Shown here: piece by piece, positions 44,572-54,525 of the stretch
How positions within the stretch are numbered: the stretch's first letter is position 1
How the letters are laid out: every line of letters starts with the position of its first letter
Origin: Pseudevernia furfuracea
Taxonomy: Eukaryota; Ascomycota; Lecanoromycetes; Lecanorales; Parmeliaceae
Assembly (NCBI GenBank): GCA_022315425.1
Contig: JAIUPT010000032.1
Coordinates: 1,414,501-1,478,500 of the forward strand
Direction: 5' to 3'
Length of the DNA: 64,000 bases
Notes under the pieces: generated by a model
Seen by the model: only the letters and a program-made list of their open reading frames with translations
The model's database searches: none
Told to the model about the DNA's origin: nothing
Made by a program: the position numbers and the translations under genes

Positions 44572-45755
44572 ATGTCTCACTCCAAGCTCGCCCTCACAGA
44601 TCTCCTTCCTCTCCACAACTCCCCAGTCAAAATTCCCCGCCTGTACGTATTTTCCGAGTCCATCTCTCCTCTTTGCGCCAAAAATCGAGTCTTGACATAT
44701 GTCTTGCGCTCGTCCACTCTTGAACCATTTTCCAACTCTCAAATTCATCTCCCAAATAGGCAATACTGACTCCGCAATGATAATTCAGCGGCTTTGGTAT
44801 CTACCAATCCCCTACCAATGTCTGCATAAATTCCTGCCTCACAGCTCTCAAATCGGGATACCGTCATATCGACTCTGCACAATTCTACCGCAATGAGACA
44901 GAAATGGGTGAAGCTGCGCGGCAGTCAGGAATACCACGCAACGAAGTCTTCCTTACCACGAAAATCTTGAGCGCTGGTGGCAGTGCGGAGAAGACGTACA
45001 AGAAGTGCTTGGATAGTGTTCATCAGATTGACGGAGAGAAGGGTTATGTCGATCTCTTCCTCATACATACGCCAAGTGGAGGCCCTGCGGCTGTGAAAGA
45101 GATGTATCAGGCGTTGGAGAGATTGGAGAGTGAGGGGAAGGCGAGGAGTATTGGGGTGAGTAATTTTGGGGTCGGCCATATTGAGGAGATGAAAAAGTAT
45201 GCGCGGATATGGCCGCCGCATGTGAATCAGATTGAGGTGTGTACTAATTGTAACCCTAATTTTTCACTCCATGCGTCTCCACAGCATGCTGTTTGCCCAC
45301 CACTTCATCCTTTCCCAAATTCCCTATTCAAACTCTCCTCTCTATCATTTCTGCCTTTGTAACTCACTCCACTGCTTCTCTACCTCTACGATATAAACGC
45401 TAACATCCATGATCCCTTACAGCTTCATCCATGGAACCAACAACGAACTATAGTCGACTATTGCAACCAGCATAAAATCGTCATCGAAGCGTACTGCCCA
45501 CTTGTGCGCAACCTAAAAGCACACGACCAGACTCTCGTTGATATGTCGAAGAAGCATGACAAAACTACAGCACAAATACTGATTAGGTACTCATTACAAA
45601 AAGGATGGGTGTCATTGCCAAAGAGCGATACGCCCAGCCGGATTGAAGCAAATGCAGATGTGTACGGCTTTAGTCTGACTGATGAGGATATGAAAACGTT
45701 AGATTCGTTAGATCAAGGTGCGAAGGGGGCGATTGTTCAGGCAGTGAAGAACTAG
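44572..45755 (+). CDS. Aldo/keto reductase
   Basis: Three exons: join(44572..44642, 44789..45236, 45423..45755), 283 aa. Introns are 146 and 186 bp, longer than usual in this window but GT-AG and phase-consistent. The catalytic tetrad of the family is visible: Asp and Tyr in GYRHIDSAQFYRNE, Lys in EVFLTTKI, and His in VDLFLIHTPSGG. The NADPH-side motifs IGVSNFGVGHIEEM and AQILIRYSLQKGWVSLPKS (the usual LPKS signature) are present. C-terminal text FSLTDEDMKTLDSLD is typical. The protein should be a cytosolic NADPH-dependent carbonyl reductase of the AKR3/AKR5-like group common in fungi. The physiological substrate is not deducible. The length is close to family norm, and no disruption is seen. 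Confidence 0.88.
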
Positions 45756-46421
45756 ATAGTGATTCTCGGTTTGTGAAGAATAGAGGTATTCACAATATCC
45801 CAATGTGAAGTCCGTTAGCGCAGGCATTGGTGGGTACTTAAACCTCCTTTCTCCCACCAGCCAAAACATCTCTCCTCCTTACATATCGCCATCAACGACA
45901 GCCCACAACTGCCATGGCTGGTCATCAACAGGGTCTTCACGAACATCGTGCCCTATCAATAAGGCTACTGATTAAGCCCTTCACTCATTGATCTTGATCC
46001 AAACCCATCGCATTCTCACATCATCACATGTAAATATATACATACATGATTTGCTTTCACCTTTCCTCGTCAGTGTTCTCGTGCTAGATCTCTTACCGGG
46101 GAATCAGAGTGATCTCATAGGGACAAACGATGCTCGTTCCTTGTCCTCCATCAGCAGCCTGCAGGCTACTCGCAGACTGCACCCACGACGGACGTCGTTT
46201 CGGTGGCAAAGCACCTGAAAAAGGACTTCAATTGTGTCCCCAAGAGACTGGGCAGACGATATTCGGTGAGAGCTCACACGCTAAGATCGGCGCCGAGAAG
46301 TGGCTGGGATCAAACAGTATTACCTCAATGCACAGTGAAAACCACGACAGAACGTCATCGTTGACATCTGTATGCAGCAAATCTCAGCAAGATATTCTAT
46401 CACGTCCTCCGTTGCTTCCAG
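45756..46421. other. Intergenic region leading into the accessory region
   Basis: No confident gene. An open frame at 46,130-46,495 ends in an Arg/Pro-rich stretch (GARRPRAKGRPSRRK) that could belong, in another frame, to the decayed gene that follows. Confidence 0.35.
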
Positions 46422-47336
46422 GTGCGAATCAAGGGCCACGCAATGGTGCCCGGAGGCCGAGAGCCAAAGGAAGACCGTCAAGGCGTAAAGCATAGTAATG
46501 CAGATTCAGAAAAGGAGGCAAATGGAGAAGGAAGTGATCATAGTGGAGAGTCGGGCGATGAGGCTAGTGGGGAAGAGGGCGAGGACGGTACTGATTCCAA
46601 TGGTCAAAAAAGCGAAGGAGACGGTGAAGACAGTGCAGACGATACTGTCAAGCCAGTATCCCGGCGTCCTATGACTATCAGGAGAGGTCAGTGCGTAGGA
46701 GTCATGGTAGGCACAATGTGTCCCTACGCAAGCAGATCGAAACCCCAACGAAGTTCGTGAAGCGCAGAGCTGCCAATTCAAACCTGCGTCCTGAGGTCGA
46801 CACCATCCTTGATTCGGATGCAGAAGGGAGTGCTTCTAAATATCAGAAGACCAAGGCCTCCGCAACGGATGAATGAGAAGAATGAATTCAAAGAGGCACG
46901 AGATCGTCAAGAGAGGTCACGGAATCGATTCAAACAATTTCCTATTCTTGCGACTTTGCTTGCAGAGAAGGATGGGCAGATCTCTAGGCTGTCTGACGAA
47001 AACACAAGACTTGATTGTCGCGTTTTTGGCCTCGCCCCATACCGTCTTCAGCATATCTACACCAATGCCTTAAAGTTCCTCAATCATCCAATGTTGGCGA
47101 ACAAAGTAAGGCGATGCATTACTCCTTTTGACACAACTTTCGGCTCACTTCAAAATAGGAACGCCTCTCAGATCGATATGAACCAAGCACATCCGAACGA
47201 CGGGGACCTCGATGGCATGGACGACGGTGATCTGTTTGGTCGACTTGAGCGCCTCTTCGTAGATGGAACCTTGCTTATGGCTGCGTCTTTCACCCCACAC
47301 AGCCAATCTGTCACCATTGCTGGTGCTTCTTCATAA
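46422..47336 (+). pseudogene. Decayed orphan gene, three successive frames
   Basis: Coding-like text moves through three plus-strand frames with no convincing splice sites at the changes. 46,422-46,685 is acidic and Ser/Gly-rich (GEEGEDGTDSNGQKSEGD). 46,690-46,876 is basic (SLRKQIETPTKFVKRRA). 46,870-47,336 begins with a charged probable coiled coil (FKEARDRQERSRNRF, then LAEKDGQISRLSDENTRL) and ends in a Gly/Asp-rich tail. The coil resembles a leucine-zipper-like stretch but lacks a clear basic-zipper signature. The two frame changes, near 46,685 and 46,865, suggest small indels. No family was recognised. Confidence 0.35.
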
Positions 47337-47459
47337 GCATCTGATCCTTCCACTTACGACGCTACTGTCTATCTCTAACGACACCATCTTCACTGAACTA
47401 CTTCGTCAGAGAGCTGAAAGAGCTTGTGTTCAGCGCATGTGCAATAAACAGCGTTAGGG

Positions 47460-47927
47460 GTGATGCAGGATCAGAAGCGCCAATTTCTGAGCCAAAAAAA
47501 ACCCGCGGAAGCCGAATTCGAACATCTTGAGACCCAATGGTATCATCTAAAGTCAGCTTTGACGCTCTATGAAATTCGAAATTGCGTTGCTGATGTTTCT
47601 GGTGCTAGAAATGACTTTCTTCCTCGAACACAGTCCCATCTCACTCGTATCTTTTTGACTTGCCGTAGGCTCGAGTGTGTACAATATGAGGGCTACTTCC
47701 CACCGAGTCCATATGCTCTCACAGCGTGTTATCCATCTAATGATTGCTTTGCTGCTTCAAGCAAGTACATGATTCGACAGGCCATGGTCTTTGTCCATGA
47801 TCACATTGCAAGTCTCGATTACACATTCGCATGCATTGAGATTACAGAGTACAAAAACGCATGCAGTGTAACAACAAGAAGAGTAAAATCAGTGTTGCAA
47901 CTCGTACTATCTGTGAAAGGGTTATAA
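47460..47927 (+). CDS. Hypothetical ORF, possibly the 3' part of the preceding decayed gene
   Basis: 155 aa, beginning with a charged helix (MMQDQKRQFLSQKKPAEAEFEHLETQW in outline) and continuing with a Cys-containing region. No family was recognised. It lies 124 bp after the preceding frame ends and may be its continuation. Coding status is uncertain. Confidence 0.3.
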   Translation: MMQDQKRQFLSQKKPAEAEFEHLETQWYHLKSALTLYEIRNCVADVSGARNDFLPRTQSHLTRIFLTCRRLECVQYEGYFPPSPYALTACYPSNDCFAASSKYMIRQAMVFVHDHIASLDYTFACIEITEYKNACSVTTRRVKSVLQLVLSVKGL

Positions 47928-48236
47928 CACTTGTCTCATAATTTCGTTTCGAGTGAGTAGATTGTTTTTACCTTGCCTCTTCTGGAAACACACTTTTTAA
48001 ACACAGTATCCTTCCCCTCTTTCTAATCTCCCCTTCTTAGAACTTATAGGAACAGTTCTTCTAACACAGTGTCATTCCCCACTTTTAATCTCTTTCTACA
48101 GGCACTTCAGGGTTTTATAAACCCTCTTAGGTTCCTCTTGTACACAGCATCTCTCTTCTTGCATGCCAAACAGTTACAGTGTTCCTTCTGTACATAAGCT
48201 CTGCATTGCTTGATACTGATCAACATCTTAAGAGCA
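47928..48236. other. Leader region of the first paralog
   Basis: Pyrimidine-rich sequence with several short, imperfect duplications (aacacagt.tccttccc-like words at about 48,001 and 48,065), ending at the ATG of the first tandem paralog. No gene seen. Confidence 0.4.
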
Positions 48237-49501
48237 ATGGCACAATATCCTGGTGTCCCTTGGAACCAGCGGCCTGACTATCTCGCTTTGACCCAGCGTG
48301 TCGATCCAGCAGGAGTAGTCACTACCTACAGTAAGGCCCAAGGGAGTATCAAAAAGGCTGCGTCGCTGACAATTTTCAAGATCCTCCTCGTCCAGGTGTC
48401 TCTGCAACCGATGTCACGTCTTTTGTCTATGGGTAAGCAGACATTGCAACTAAATCTCGTTAGCCCTAGTAGTTGACAGTCTCCTACAGCCAAGCAGGAA
48501 TCACTCTAAGCAACTGGCCAGAGATCATGTACTACCTGCACCCTCCAGCAGAGTGGACCGCCTTTCGGGGCACTGCCTCACCACAGCAAAGGACAGACGC
48601 CAATGCCCAGCCGATGTGTGAGCGCTTCCCACGTCAGGGTCAGCCAGCACGGCCTCTTTTGGATTTTCCGATTCTGCCTGATACCGTGAGTCTTGATCTT
48701 CTTGCATTCATGAAAACTCAGCTTTAATACCTCCTACAGATCTGCAGCCAAGAGGAACTATGGTGGATAGAGCTATGGCGGCGCATGGATCCTCGTATTC
48801 GCTGGGCAGACATCCTTATGCGCATCGAAGTGCCAAACCGGACTGCGGAGTCGGATAGAAAGCTACAGAACAGCACCAACAACTTGATAAATCGCCGTGA
48901 ACATCCAAGGTATCTCATGCTCGCCTGGCACAGCACCGGCGCCAATGGTGTGAGGTCCAATCGAGTGAGGACTATGGTCTTGCGCGAGGTTGCTGCGGCT
49001 CATCCACCTCTCCCTCCTAACAGTACGCGTGGACTCACACCTGGTTTGATCAACCCGCAGCTAGGCAATGTTCCTGGAAATGTTGTCCCTCACCCACCCC
49101 TGGGAGATGATCACGGTAGGCTACGTGTGCCTATTCTACCACAATTCACAGCAAACCAAGCGTTGGCAAACGCGGCGCAAGCAAATCCGGCGCAAGCAAA
49201 TCCGGCGCAAGCAAATCCGGCACAAGCAAATCCGGCACAAGCAAATGTACCACAGCCAAACCAGATACAAACAGCCCAAGTGCAGAATAATCAAGGGCGT
49301 GACAATCGTGAAGGTGGTAATGGGGCACGCCAGAAACGCAACCGCACGAGTCCAGATCCAGAAGGCCGACCGTCAAAACGTCAAGGCAAATACTTTATTG
49401 ACGATACCATGGACAACGACATGGATACTAGATCAGACGGAGCCAAGAGCTCAGAGGTTGGAATAGCCACTCCAGATGTTCCTCGAATCCTGCTGACATG
49501 A
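48237..49501 (+). CDS. Tandem orphan family, member 1
   Basis: Four exons: join(48237..48330, 48381..48432, 48490..48685, 48740..49501), 367 aa. Introns are 50, 57 and 54 bp, GT-AG, with a GCTGAC branch site in intron 1. Phases fit. The splicing restores text shared with the two paralogs downstream: VPWNQRPDYLALT; PGVSATDVTSF; MYYLHPPAEWTAF; RPLLDFPILPD; RRMDPRIRWADILMRIE; TRGLTPGLINPQLGNVPGN. After the shared part the tail is low-complexity, with a repeat of six five-residue units (AQANP-like), and then basic (RQKRNRTSPDPEGRPSKRQ), perhaps a nuclear signal. No named domain was recognised. Its stop overlaps the ATG of the next open frame (ATGA, 49,498-49,501). A role cannot be assigned. Confidence 0.7.
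49166..49255 (+). repeat. Coding minisatellite, six 15-bp units
   Basis: Six head-to-tail units of the form gcaaatccggcgcaa, the first and last diverged, encode AQANP-like pentapeptides in member 1 of the tandem family. The 15-bp length preserves frame. Confidence 0.9.
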
Positions 49502-50820
49502 CTAAGGACTTACCGTTATCGGTCGCTAACGTCCGTGCTCAAGTAGCACGAACCCAAATACCCAGAAATTCGACAACTTCTGTGAAAGCAATGAAGCGTG
49601 GCATTGTCAAGAGAAAGCCAGAATTGAAGGTAGCTGCGACAGCAAAGAAGATCAAGAAACCCGCTGGGCGTCGGCAGCAAGACAGCACCACGGACTCCGG
49701 GCCTGAACATGACGAAGATGGCAGTGAGAGAGGAGATTCTTCAGCCGGTGCATTCTATTTCGAAGACGATCCTGGTTTCGAGGCCGCGTTTCAAGCAAGC
49801 CGGAGGGGGCGTCCCCGTCGCCAAGCTCAAGATAATGAGCATAGCTCTCGCCCTCCTCGTCGAACTTCCTCTACTAACCCTCTCACTCGACATACCACTC
49901 GAGATAATGTCTCGGATTCCGAAATTCTGGGGGATAGCGAAGAAGGCACGGATGACGAAAGCGACACTCTAATGGGACCAGCTCAGCTATCTGGCACGAC
50001 GATTGCTCCTCGAGTGTCAGCACTATTTGCGCATCCTGCAAATACACCCACCCCAGTACGTCGCCCAAATATCAGCGCAATCACCGGCCTACCTTTCGCT
50101 GGACCAAACCGCCGTCCAGAAGCACTCTCCCCTTATGGTGATAACTCAATACACCGTAGAAACTCACATGTGAGTAGCTCTCGGGCCACACCATCTACTA
50201 GCGTCCACAGCATAGAGGACAATCATGGGCGCCCGAGGAACTTCAACACTACCAGCGCCGGGCTTCCCATAGCCCCAGAGGATCGTCCTCCTCAGAGTTA
50301 TTACACTCGTTTTCCCGATGGGTCGTACGAGCATTATAGAGAAGTATCTGGAAGACCAGCCTACATGACACATCCTGGGCCGTCGTCAGACTCTCGTACG
50401 GGATTTACCCCAAACCAACTGGCACACGGGCAAGCACAGACCAATACCCAACCTCCTTACTCAGACACAAATACTCAGCCAGTCAGTCCTTTCTCTCCAA
50501 TTGGCAGAATTAATTACGCCACTGATACTGATACAATTAGACAGAACACTCAGAACCCCTCCAACGCCCCCAACGGTCAGAGCGAGCCCACATACACAAA
50601 ACCTCCGACTCGGCTGATAGGGGAAATAGTACGCCATGACAGCGCCCTGATCGAAGAGTTCCGCCGCCGCGAGCATTGGTCAAGGGAGGAGTATGGCCGC
50701 CATACTGGTGTGATTTTCGAGATGCTGAGGGGTGATGAGGAAGGTTACGCTACCGGCTTTCTCGAGCGGGAGATGGAGAGAGAAAGAAAAGAGAGACAAC
50801 CCTCTACGGACAACGAATGA
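49498..50820 (+). CDS. Hypothetical disordered protein overlapping member 1 by four bases
   Basis: 440 aa open frame, no recognised domain. The N-terminal third is basic (VKRKPELKVAATAKKIKKPAGRR) with an acidic patch (DSGPEHDEDGSERGD). An AT-hook-like RRGRPRRQ lies near residue 103. The centre is Pro/Ser/Thr/Asn-rich and probably disordered. The C-terminus is helical and charged (EEFRRREHWSREEYGRHTGVIFEMLRGDEEGYATGFLEREMERERKER in outline). Its ATG overlaps the stop of member 1. Overlapping eukaryotic genes are rare, so this may be the former C-terminal half of member 1, separated by one frame change, or a mis-modelled exon. Member 3 likewise has a long disordered C-terminal half. Confidence 0.5.
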   Translation: MTKDLPLSVANVRAQVARTQIPRNSTTSVKAMKRGIVKRKPELKVAATAKKIKKPAGRRQQDSTTDSGPEHDEDGSERGDSSAGAFYFEDDPGFEAAFQASRRGRPRRQAQDNEHSSRPPRRTSSTNPLTRHTTRDNVSDSEILGDSEEGTDDESDTLMGPAQLSGTTIAPRVSALFAHPANTPTPVRRPNISAITGLPFAGPNRRPEALSPYGDNSIHRRNSHVSSSRATPSTSVHSIEDNHGRPRNFNTTSAGLPIAPEDRPPQSYYTRFPDGSYEHYREVSGRPAYMTHPGPSSDSRTGFTPNQLAHGQAQTNTQPPYSDTNTQPVSPFSPIGRINYATDTDTIRQNTQNPSNAPNGQSEPTYTKPPTRLIGEIVRHDSALIEEFRRREHWSREEYGRHTGVIFEMLRGDEEGYATGFLEREMERERKERQPSTDNE

Positions 50821-51740
50821 GGGAGGGATACTTTCCTTCTTTTCTGCAACCGAAGCCTTTCGGTCGGAGGGATTCGATTCTTCTGATACCCGTTTTTAAG
50901 TGCGAGCGTTGATGGAGTGAGCGGGCTTAAACTTCGATTCTTTCTTGGCCATTGGCCATACTTTTGACGAGCATCACCGGCAGGCAAAATCGTTCGAGAG
51001 GATGCACCGCAGTGATTGCTCTGATTTCTTGCAGAGACTAAATACTTTAACAACCAGCGATGGAATGCCCATTTTATCCAACAACTTCTCTGGCAGAGGC
51101 TAAATACTTAATAACCCAGGATGAAATGCCCATTTTATCCAAACTACTTCTCTGATAGAGTCTACGCTGGCCGACTTGCGCCTCGCTGTTCACTTAAGAT
51201 TGACTTGGTGCACATCACAGCAGATAGGAACCTTGTTCACCCCTCGAGCTGCTTATCTATCAATTAATCCCATTCTTGTTTTTGTATTTTGCGGAACTCT
51301 CGTAGCCCTTTCAAGCTGTGTTTACGATTGCGGAATTTCCCTTTCATAGTTTGTCCATTTGAGTTCAAGAAACCTGCTTCATATACTATTCACCATAGAT
51401 ATGGTGGGTGTAAAGAGTGTGAAGCTCATTCTAGTATTATGGCATTAATTTCGCGTTTCAAATATCCAATCGGAGTGCTGGGTGCCCACAACGTCATATT
51501 TGGTCACGTGCAGGGCTGACGCTCACGGCCTTCAGCCTCTGGGTTTGTTGTTTTGTTCAGCTGTTCATACCCCCGACCATCAAACCTACAGCACTGACTA
51601 TTTGCAACAACTTCTGTTCCTAGTGCTTACACTCTGAATTTTGGCCGTCAGACCACACATCCGGTTCCTATCCCTCTGCCACAACTCGTTGTACTACCCG
51701 CCAAGCTCTTTACCTCTAAGCAAACCTTCAACTCTTAGCA
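50821..51740. other. Intergenic region between members 1 and 2
   Basis: Holds the 62-bp tandem duplication listed separately. Otherwise no gene was recognised. A pyrimidine-rich leader precedes the ATG at 51,741. Confidence 0.45.
51033..51157. repeat. 62-bp imperfect tandem duplication
   Basis: Two adjacent copies (51,033 and 51,095 onward) share agag.ctaaatactt, then a variable part, then gaatgcccattttatcca and acttctct. Identity is high but not complete. Non-coding. Confidence 0.85.
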
Positions 51741-52686
51741 ATGGCTCATTCAATCGGCATTCCTTGGGCTCAGACTCCGGACTACCTGAATATGTCTTGT
51801 ACACAACTCCAGCCAGGGGATCTTACGGCCTACGATCCGCCTCGTCATACTGGAGCTTCGCTTGCAGACGTGACGAGTTTCAAAGCAGGCCACTCCCGAC
51901 TGACCGTTGATAACATGCCTGATGTGCTGTATATGCTCTGGCCGCCCATTGAGTGGCAGCAACATTTAGCACTGCCAAAGCCTCCGCAGAAAGTCGACCC
52001 TGTCACCAATCAGCCTATGTTCGAGCACGCCCCGAGGCCTGGCTGTACACCCCGACCGCTTTTAGACTGGCCTGTCCTGAAAGGCATTGACAAGGTATTT
52101 GGATAGCATCACATACATGCCTCAAGCTCTTGCTAATGATATCTAGATCGGCACACGAGAGGAGTGGCTGTTCTTTGAGACTATGCTCAAGCTTGAGCCA
52201 GGGCTAGGGTGGGCTGACTTCGACATGAGAATGGACTATGTCGGCGACAGAGCTAGCAAGACAAGGGAAACTTTCGTCAACTGCCTTCAGGATCATTCGA
52301 GGAGAGCTCGAGTAAAGTTTTCAATCCTCTCTTGGAGAGTCAATTGCACGGAGCTCCAGCCTGCCACGAACAAAGCAGTGTTGGCGAGGCTTACTCAACA
52401 TCAGATTGATAACAGAACGACTCGAGGGACAACTCCCGGCTTGATCGATCCTCGGTTACCTGACACCCCCAAGAATCGAATACCGGTCCCTGGACATGGC
52501 AATCATCGTCCGGTTCTACTTGCCCCGGGCAACAATTTAAAATTTGTACAACCCTCTACCACGGCTCCTCGTCCTCGTCGCAAGCGTAAAATAGTGACAT
52601 CAGACATTGACACAGATGCATGGACCGATGTTGACTTCGAACCAATGCCATTGCAAGAATCCAAGCGTGCAAAGAGAGCAGCCTAG
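51741..52686 (+). CDS. Tandem orphan family, member 2
   Basis: Two exons: join(51741..52094, 52147..52686), 297 aa. One 52-bp intron (AAG|GTATTT...ATCTAG) falls at the same place as intron 3 of member 1 and intron 4 of member 3. Shared family text: IPWAQTPDYLNMS; DPPRHTGASLADVTSF; YMLWPPIEWQQHL; RPLLDWPVLKG; EEWLFFETM; GWADFDMRMDY; TRGTTPGLIDPRLPDTP. The region that is split by two introns in member 1 is continuous here. The C-terminus is short and basic (RPRRKRKIV...ESKRAKRA), a likely nuclear signal, without the long disordered tails of the other two. The frame is intact. The family is not recognised. Confidence 0.75.
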
Positions 52687-54525
52687 AATCCTTGAGCGAC
52701 CGATCGGTCTTTCGTCCTAATGTCCTCTTCGCCTTCCGCATCTACACAAAGTCGAAAGTCATGACAGCGGAAAGGGGCAGAGCAGCTCGTCTTAACCGCA
52801 ACAACGAAGCGGCTAGACCAAAAGCAAAAGGGAACAACAGCATTACCAAGACTCAGAACCAACCCTGGATGGTCAGCAGTTGCCAGTAACTTCGATTGGA
52901 GCCGGCTTGACCCACCAAGAGCTACAGCATCACGAGCTTGGCTTATACGAAAACAGCCTAATACGTCCAGCGCCCGTTTTCACCATACAGAGTTTCTTGT
53001 TTGCCTTACCTTCTGACCTGAGGTACTGAGTTTGTCAGTTATGCCCCTACAAATATTTGGCAATTCTAAATCCATATGAGCAAGATACACCCACGCCAAA
53101 ACTCTTCCGCTTTTACATTATCACGACTCCAGCACATCCGTTCCACGAGGTCAAATGGTTTCTTTTCCACCACACATTCGAAGACGTTACATTTGGAGAG
53201 CACAATCCTTATATCTCCGCTCAACAAGGTCGGATGGCTTCTCTTCCACCACACATTCGAAGACGTTGCAACTGGAGAGAATTTTAATCTAGCGACAGGC
53301 CGTGTGATATGCGCACAGACTTCATTCGAATGCTAGGGAACAGTGGAAATTGACCATTTGGACTTGGAGACGAATTCGGTTTGGGATTGCAAGCCTTCCT
53401 AAGATACAGATTCATCGCCTGCAAGTTGAGGAGTGGTTCTACCACAGTTCACCTTACCATGTTCGATGTCGTGTAAGAGTATGGCACCTCGCATTGCCCA
53501 CTTCGTGTCACCGTACTCAAACACACCCCAAGGTGGCAATGTTGTGCTGTCAGTGCAGGAAAAAATCATGGTATGTTCTAACACACCAAAAGGTCCTGCA
53601 AGACATGCGCTCATGAGTTAGATCCTCACTGCAGACACTCATGATCCTTTCGTCGACAAAGGCTGCTCACGATCCGATTCCTCTCAAACCAAGCAAAACA
53701 TGCACGACATCGCCCAGACCAGGGAATGAAAAGACCAGTGAACACAATGAGGAAGGATCAGTGGTCTACCGTCCTAAAATCAGCTGGTTCTGACAGACCG
53801 TTCTGTACCTTGATTCGAAGTATGCTCGTTCCCATTTCCACAGCCATGTCTACGATGCTAATCTCTTGAAGGCGAGACATTTACATCTCTGTTCAGATGG
53901 TAAAAAGAAAAATATACGATCATGGAATACAAGGGTGATAGAACACCTGGGGCGCCATCTTATTTCTCGTACTTCACTGGAATCAAAGTTGCCAATCACT
54001 CTAGCACCCTGCGACTTCCACCGAAACACTCACACCTCGAACTCAAGGCTCATCAATCGCTACAGGACAGCCCTTGTTGACTTAAGCCAACACCGAGTTC
54101 GATACGACCCTCGAACTTCTCAAACGCTCCTAGACCAGGCTACCTCACTTCAGCCTTGATCCATTCAACTTCCTCGACATCCGTCTCTGGTTCGCTTCGG
54201 CAGAAGTTTCGCTTCAAAGCTTCGACGCGCCCTCTCTTCTTTAGTTCCACAGCTCCTTCACTCATCTGACCTGTTACACTGCCCTAAAATTACTAAACAC
54301 TGATATGGTTGAACTTCAGTCTTGGGCTTGAGCTTTGTCGTGTCAACACCTCGAAATTCAAACAACACCTCGAAGTCGAAGCAAGCTTAGCAAGCTTTTT
54401 TATTACTTATATCTCTCTTGCTTCTCTTACTCATACGACACCTCGCCTCCCGAACATCAAACCAAACTTTTACCACTGCTCTTTCAACATCCTCAGTCTG
54501 CAACATTTACAAACTCGTCATCGAC
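52687..54525. other. Gene-poor stretch between members 2 and 3
   Basis: Contains a duplicated peptide-coding segment at 53,148-53,279 and scattered short open frames (53,350-53,621; 53,866-54,159) with no recognised family. It may hold remnants of one or more decayed genes. A pyrimidine-rich leader precedes the ATG at 54,526. Confidence 0.4.
53148..53279. repeat. Duplicated 53-bp segment, 79 bp apart
   Basis: 53,148-53,200 and 53,227-53,279 share ttccaccacacattcgaaga and most flanking bases, with about seven differences. Each encodes a similar peptide (LFHHTFEDV...GE), but because the spacing is 79 bp the two copies are in different frames. The original coding repeat has therefore lost its frame. 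Confidence 0.85.

Noticed and set aside
15048..46000. One dedicated secondary-metabolite cluster
   Set aside because: Transporters, a cupin, a reductase and a glycosyltransferase are present, but no backbone enzyme (PKS, NRPS, terpene synthase, DMATS) and no cluster-specific regulator was found.
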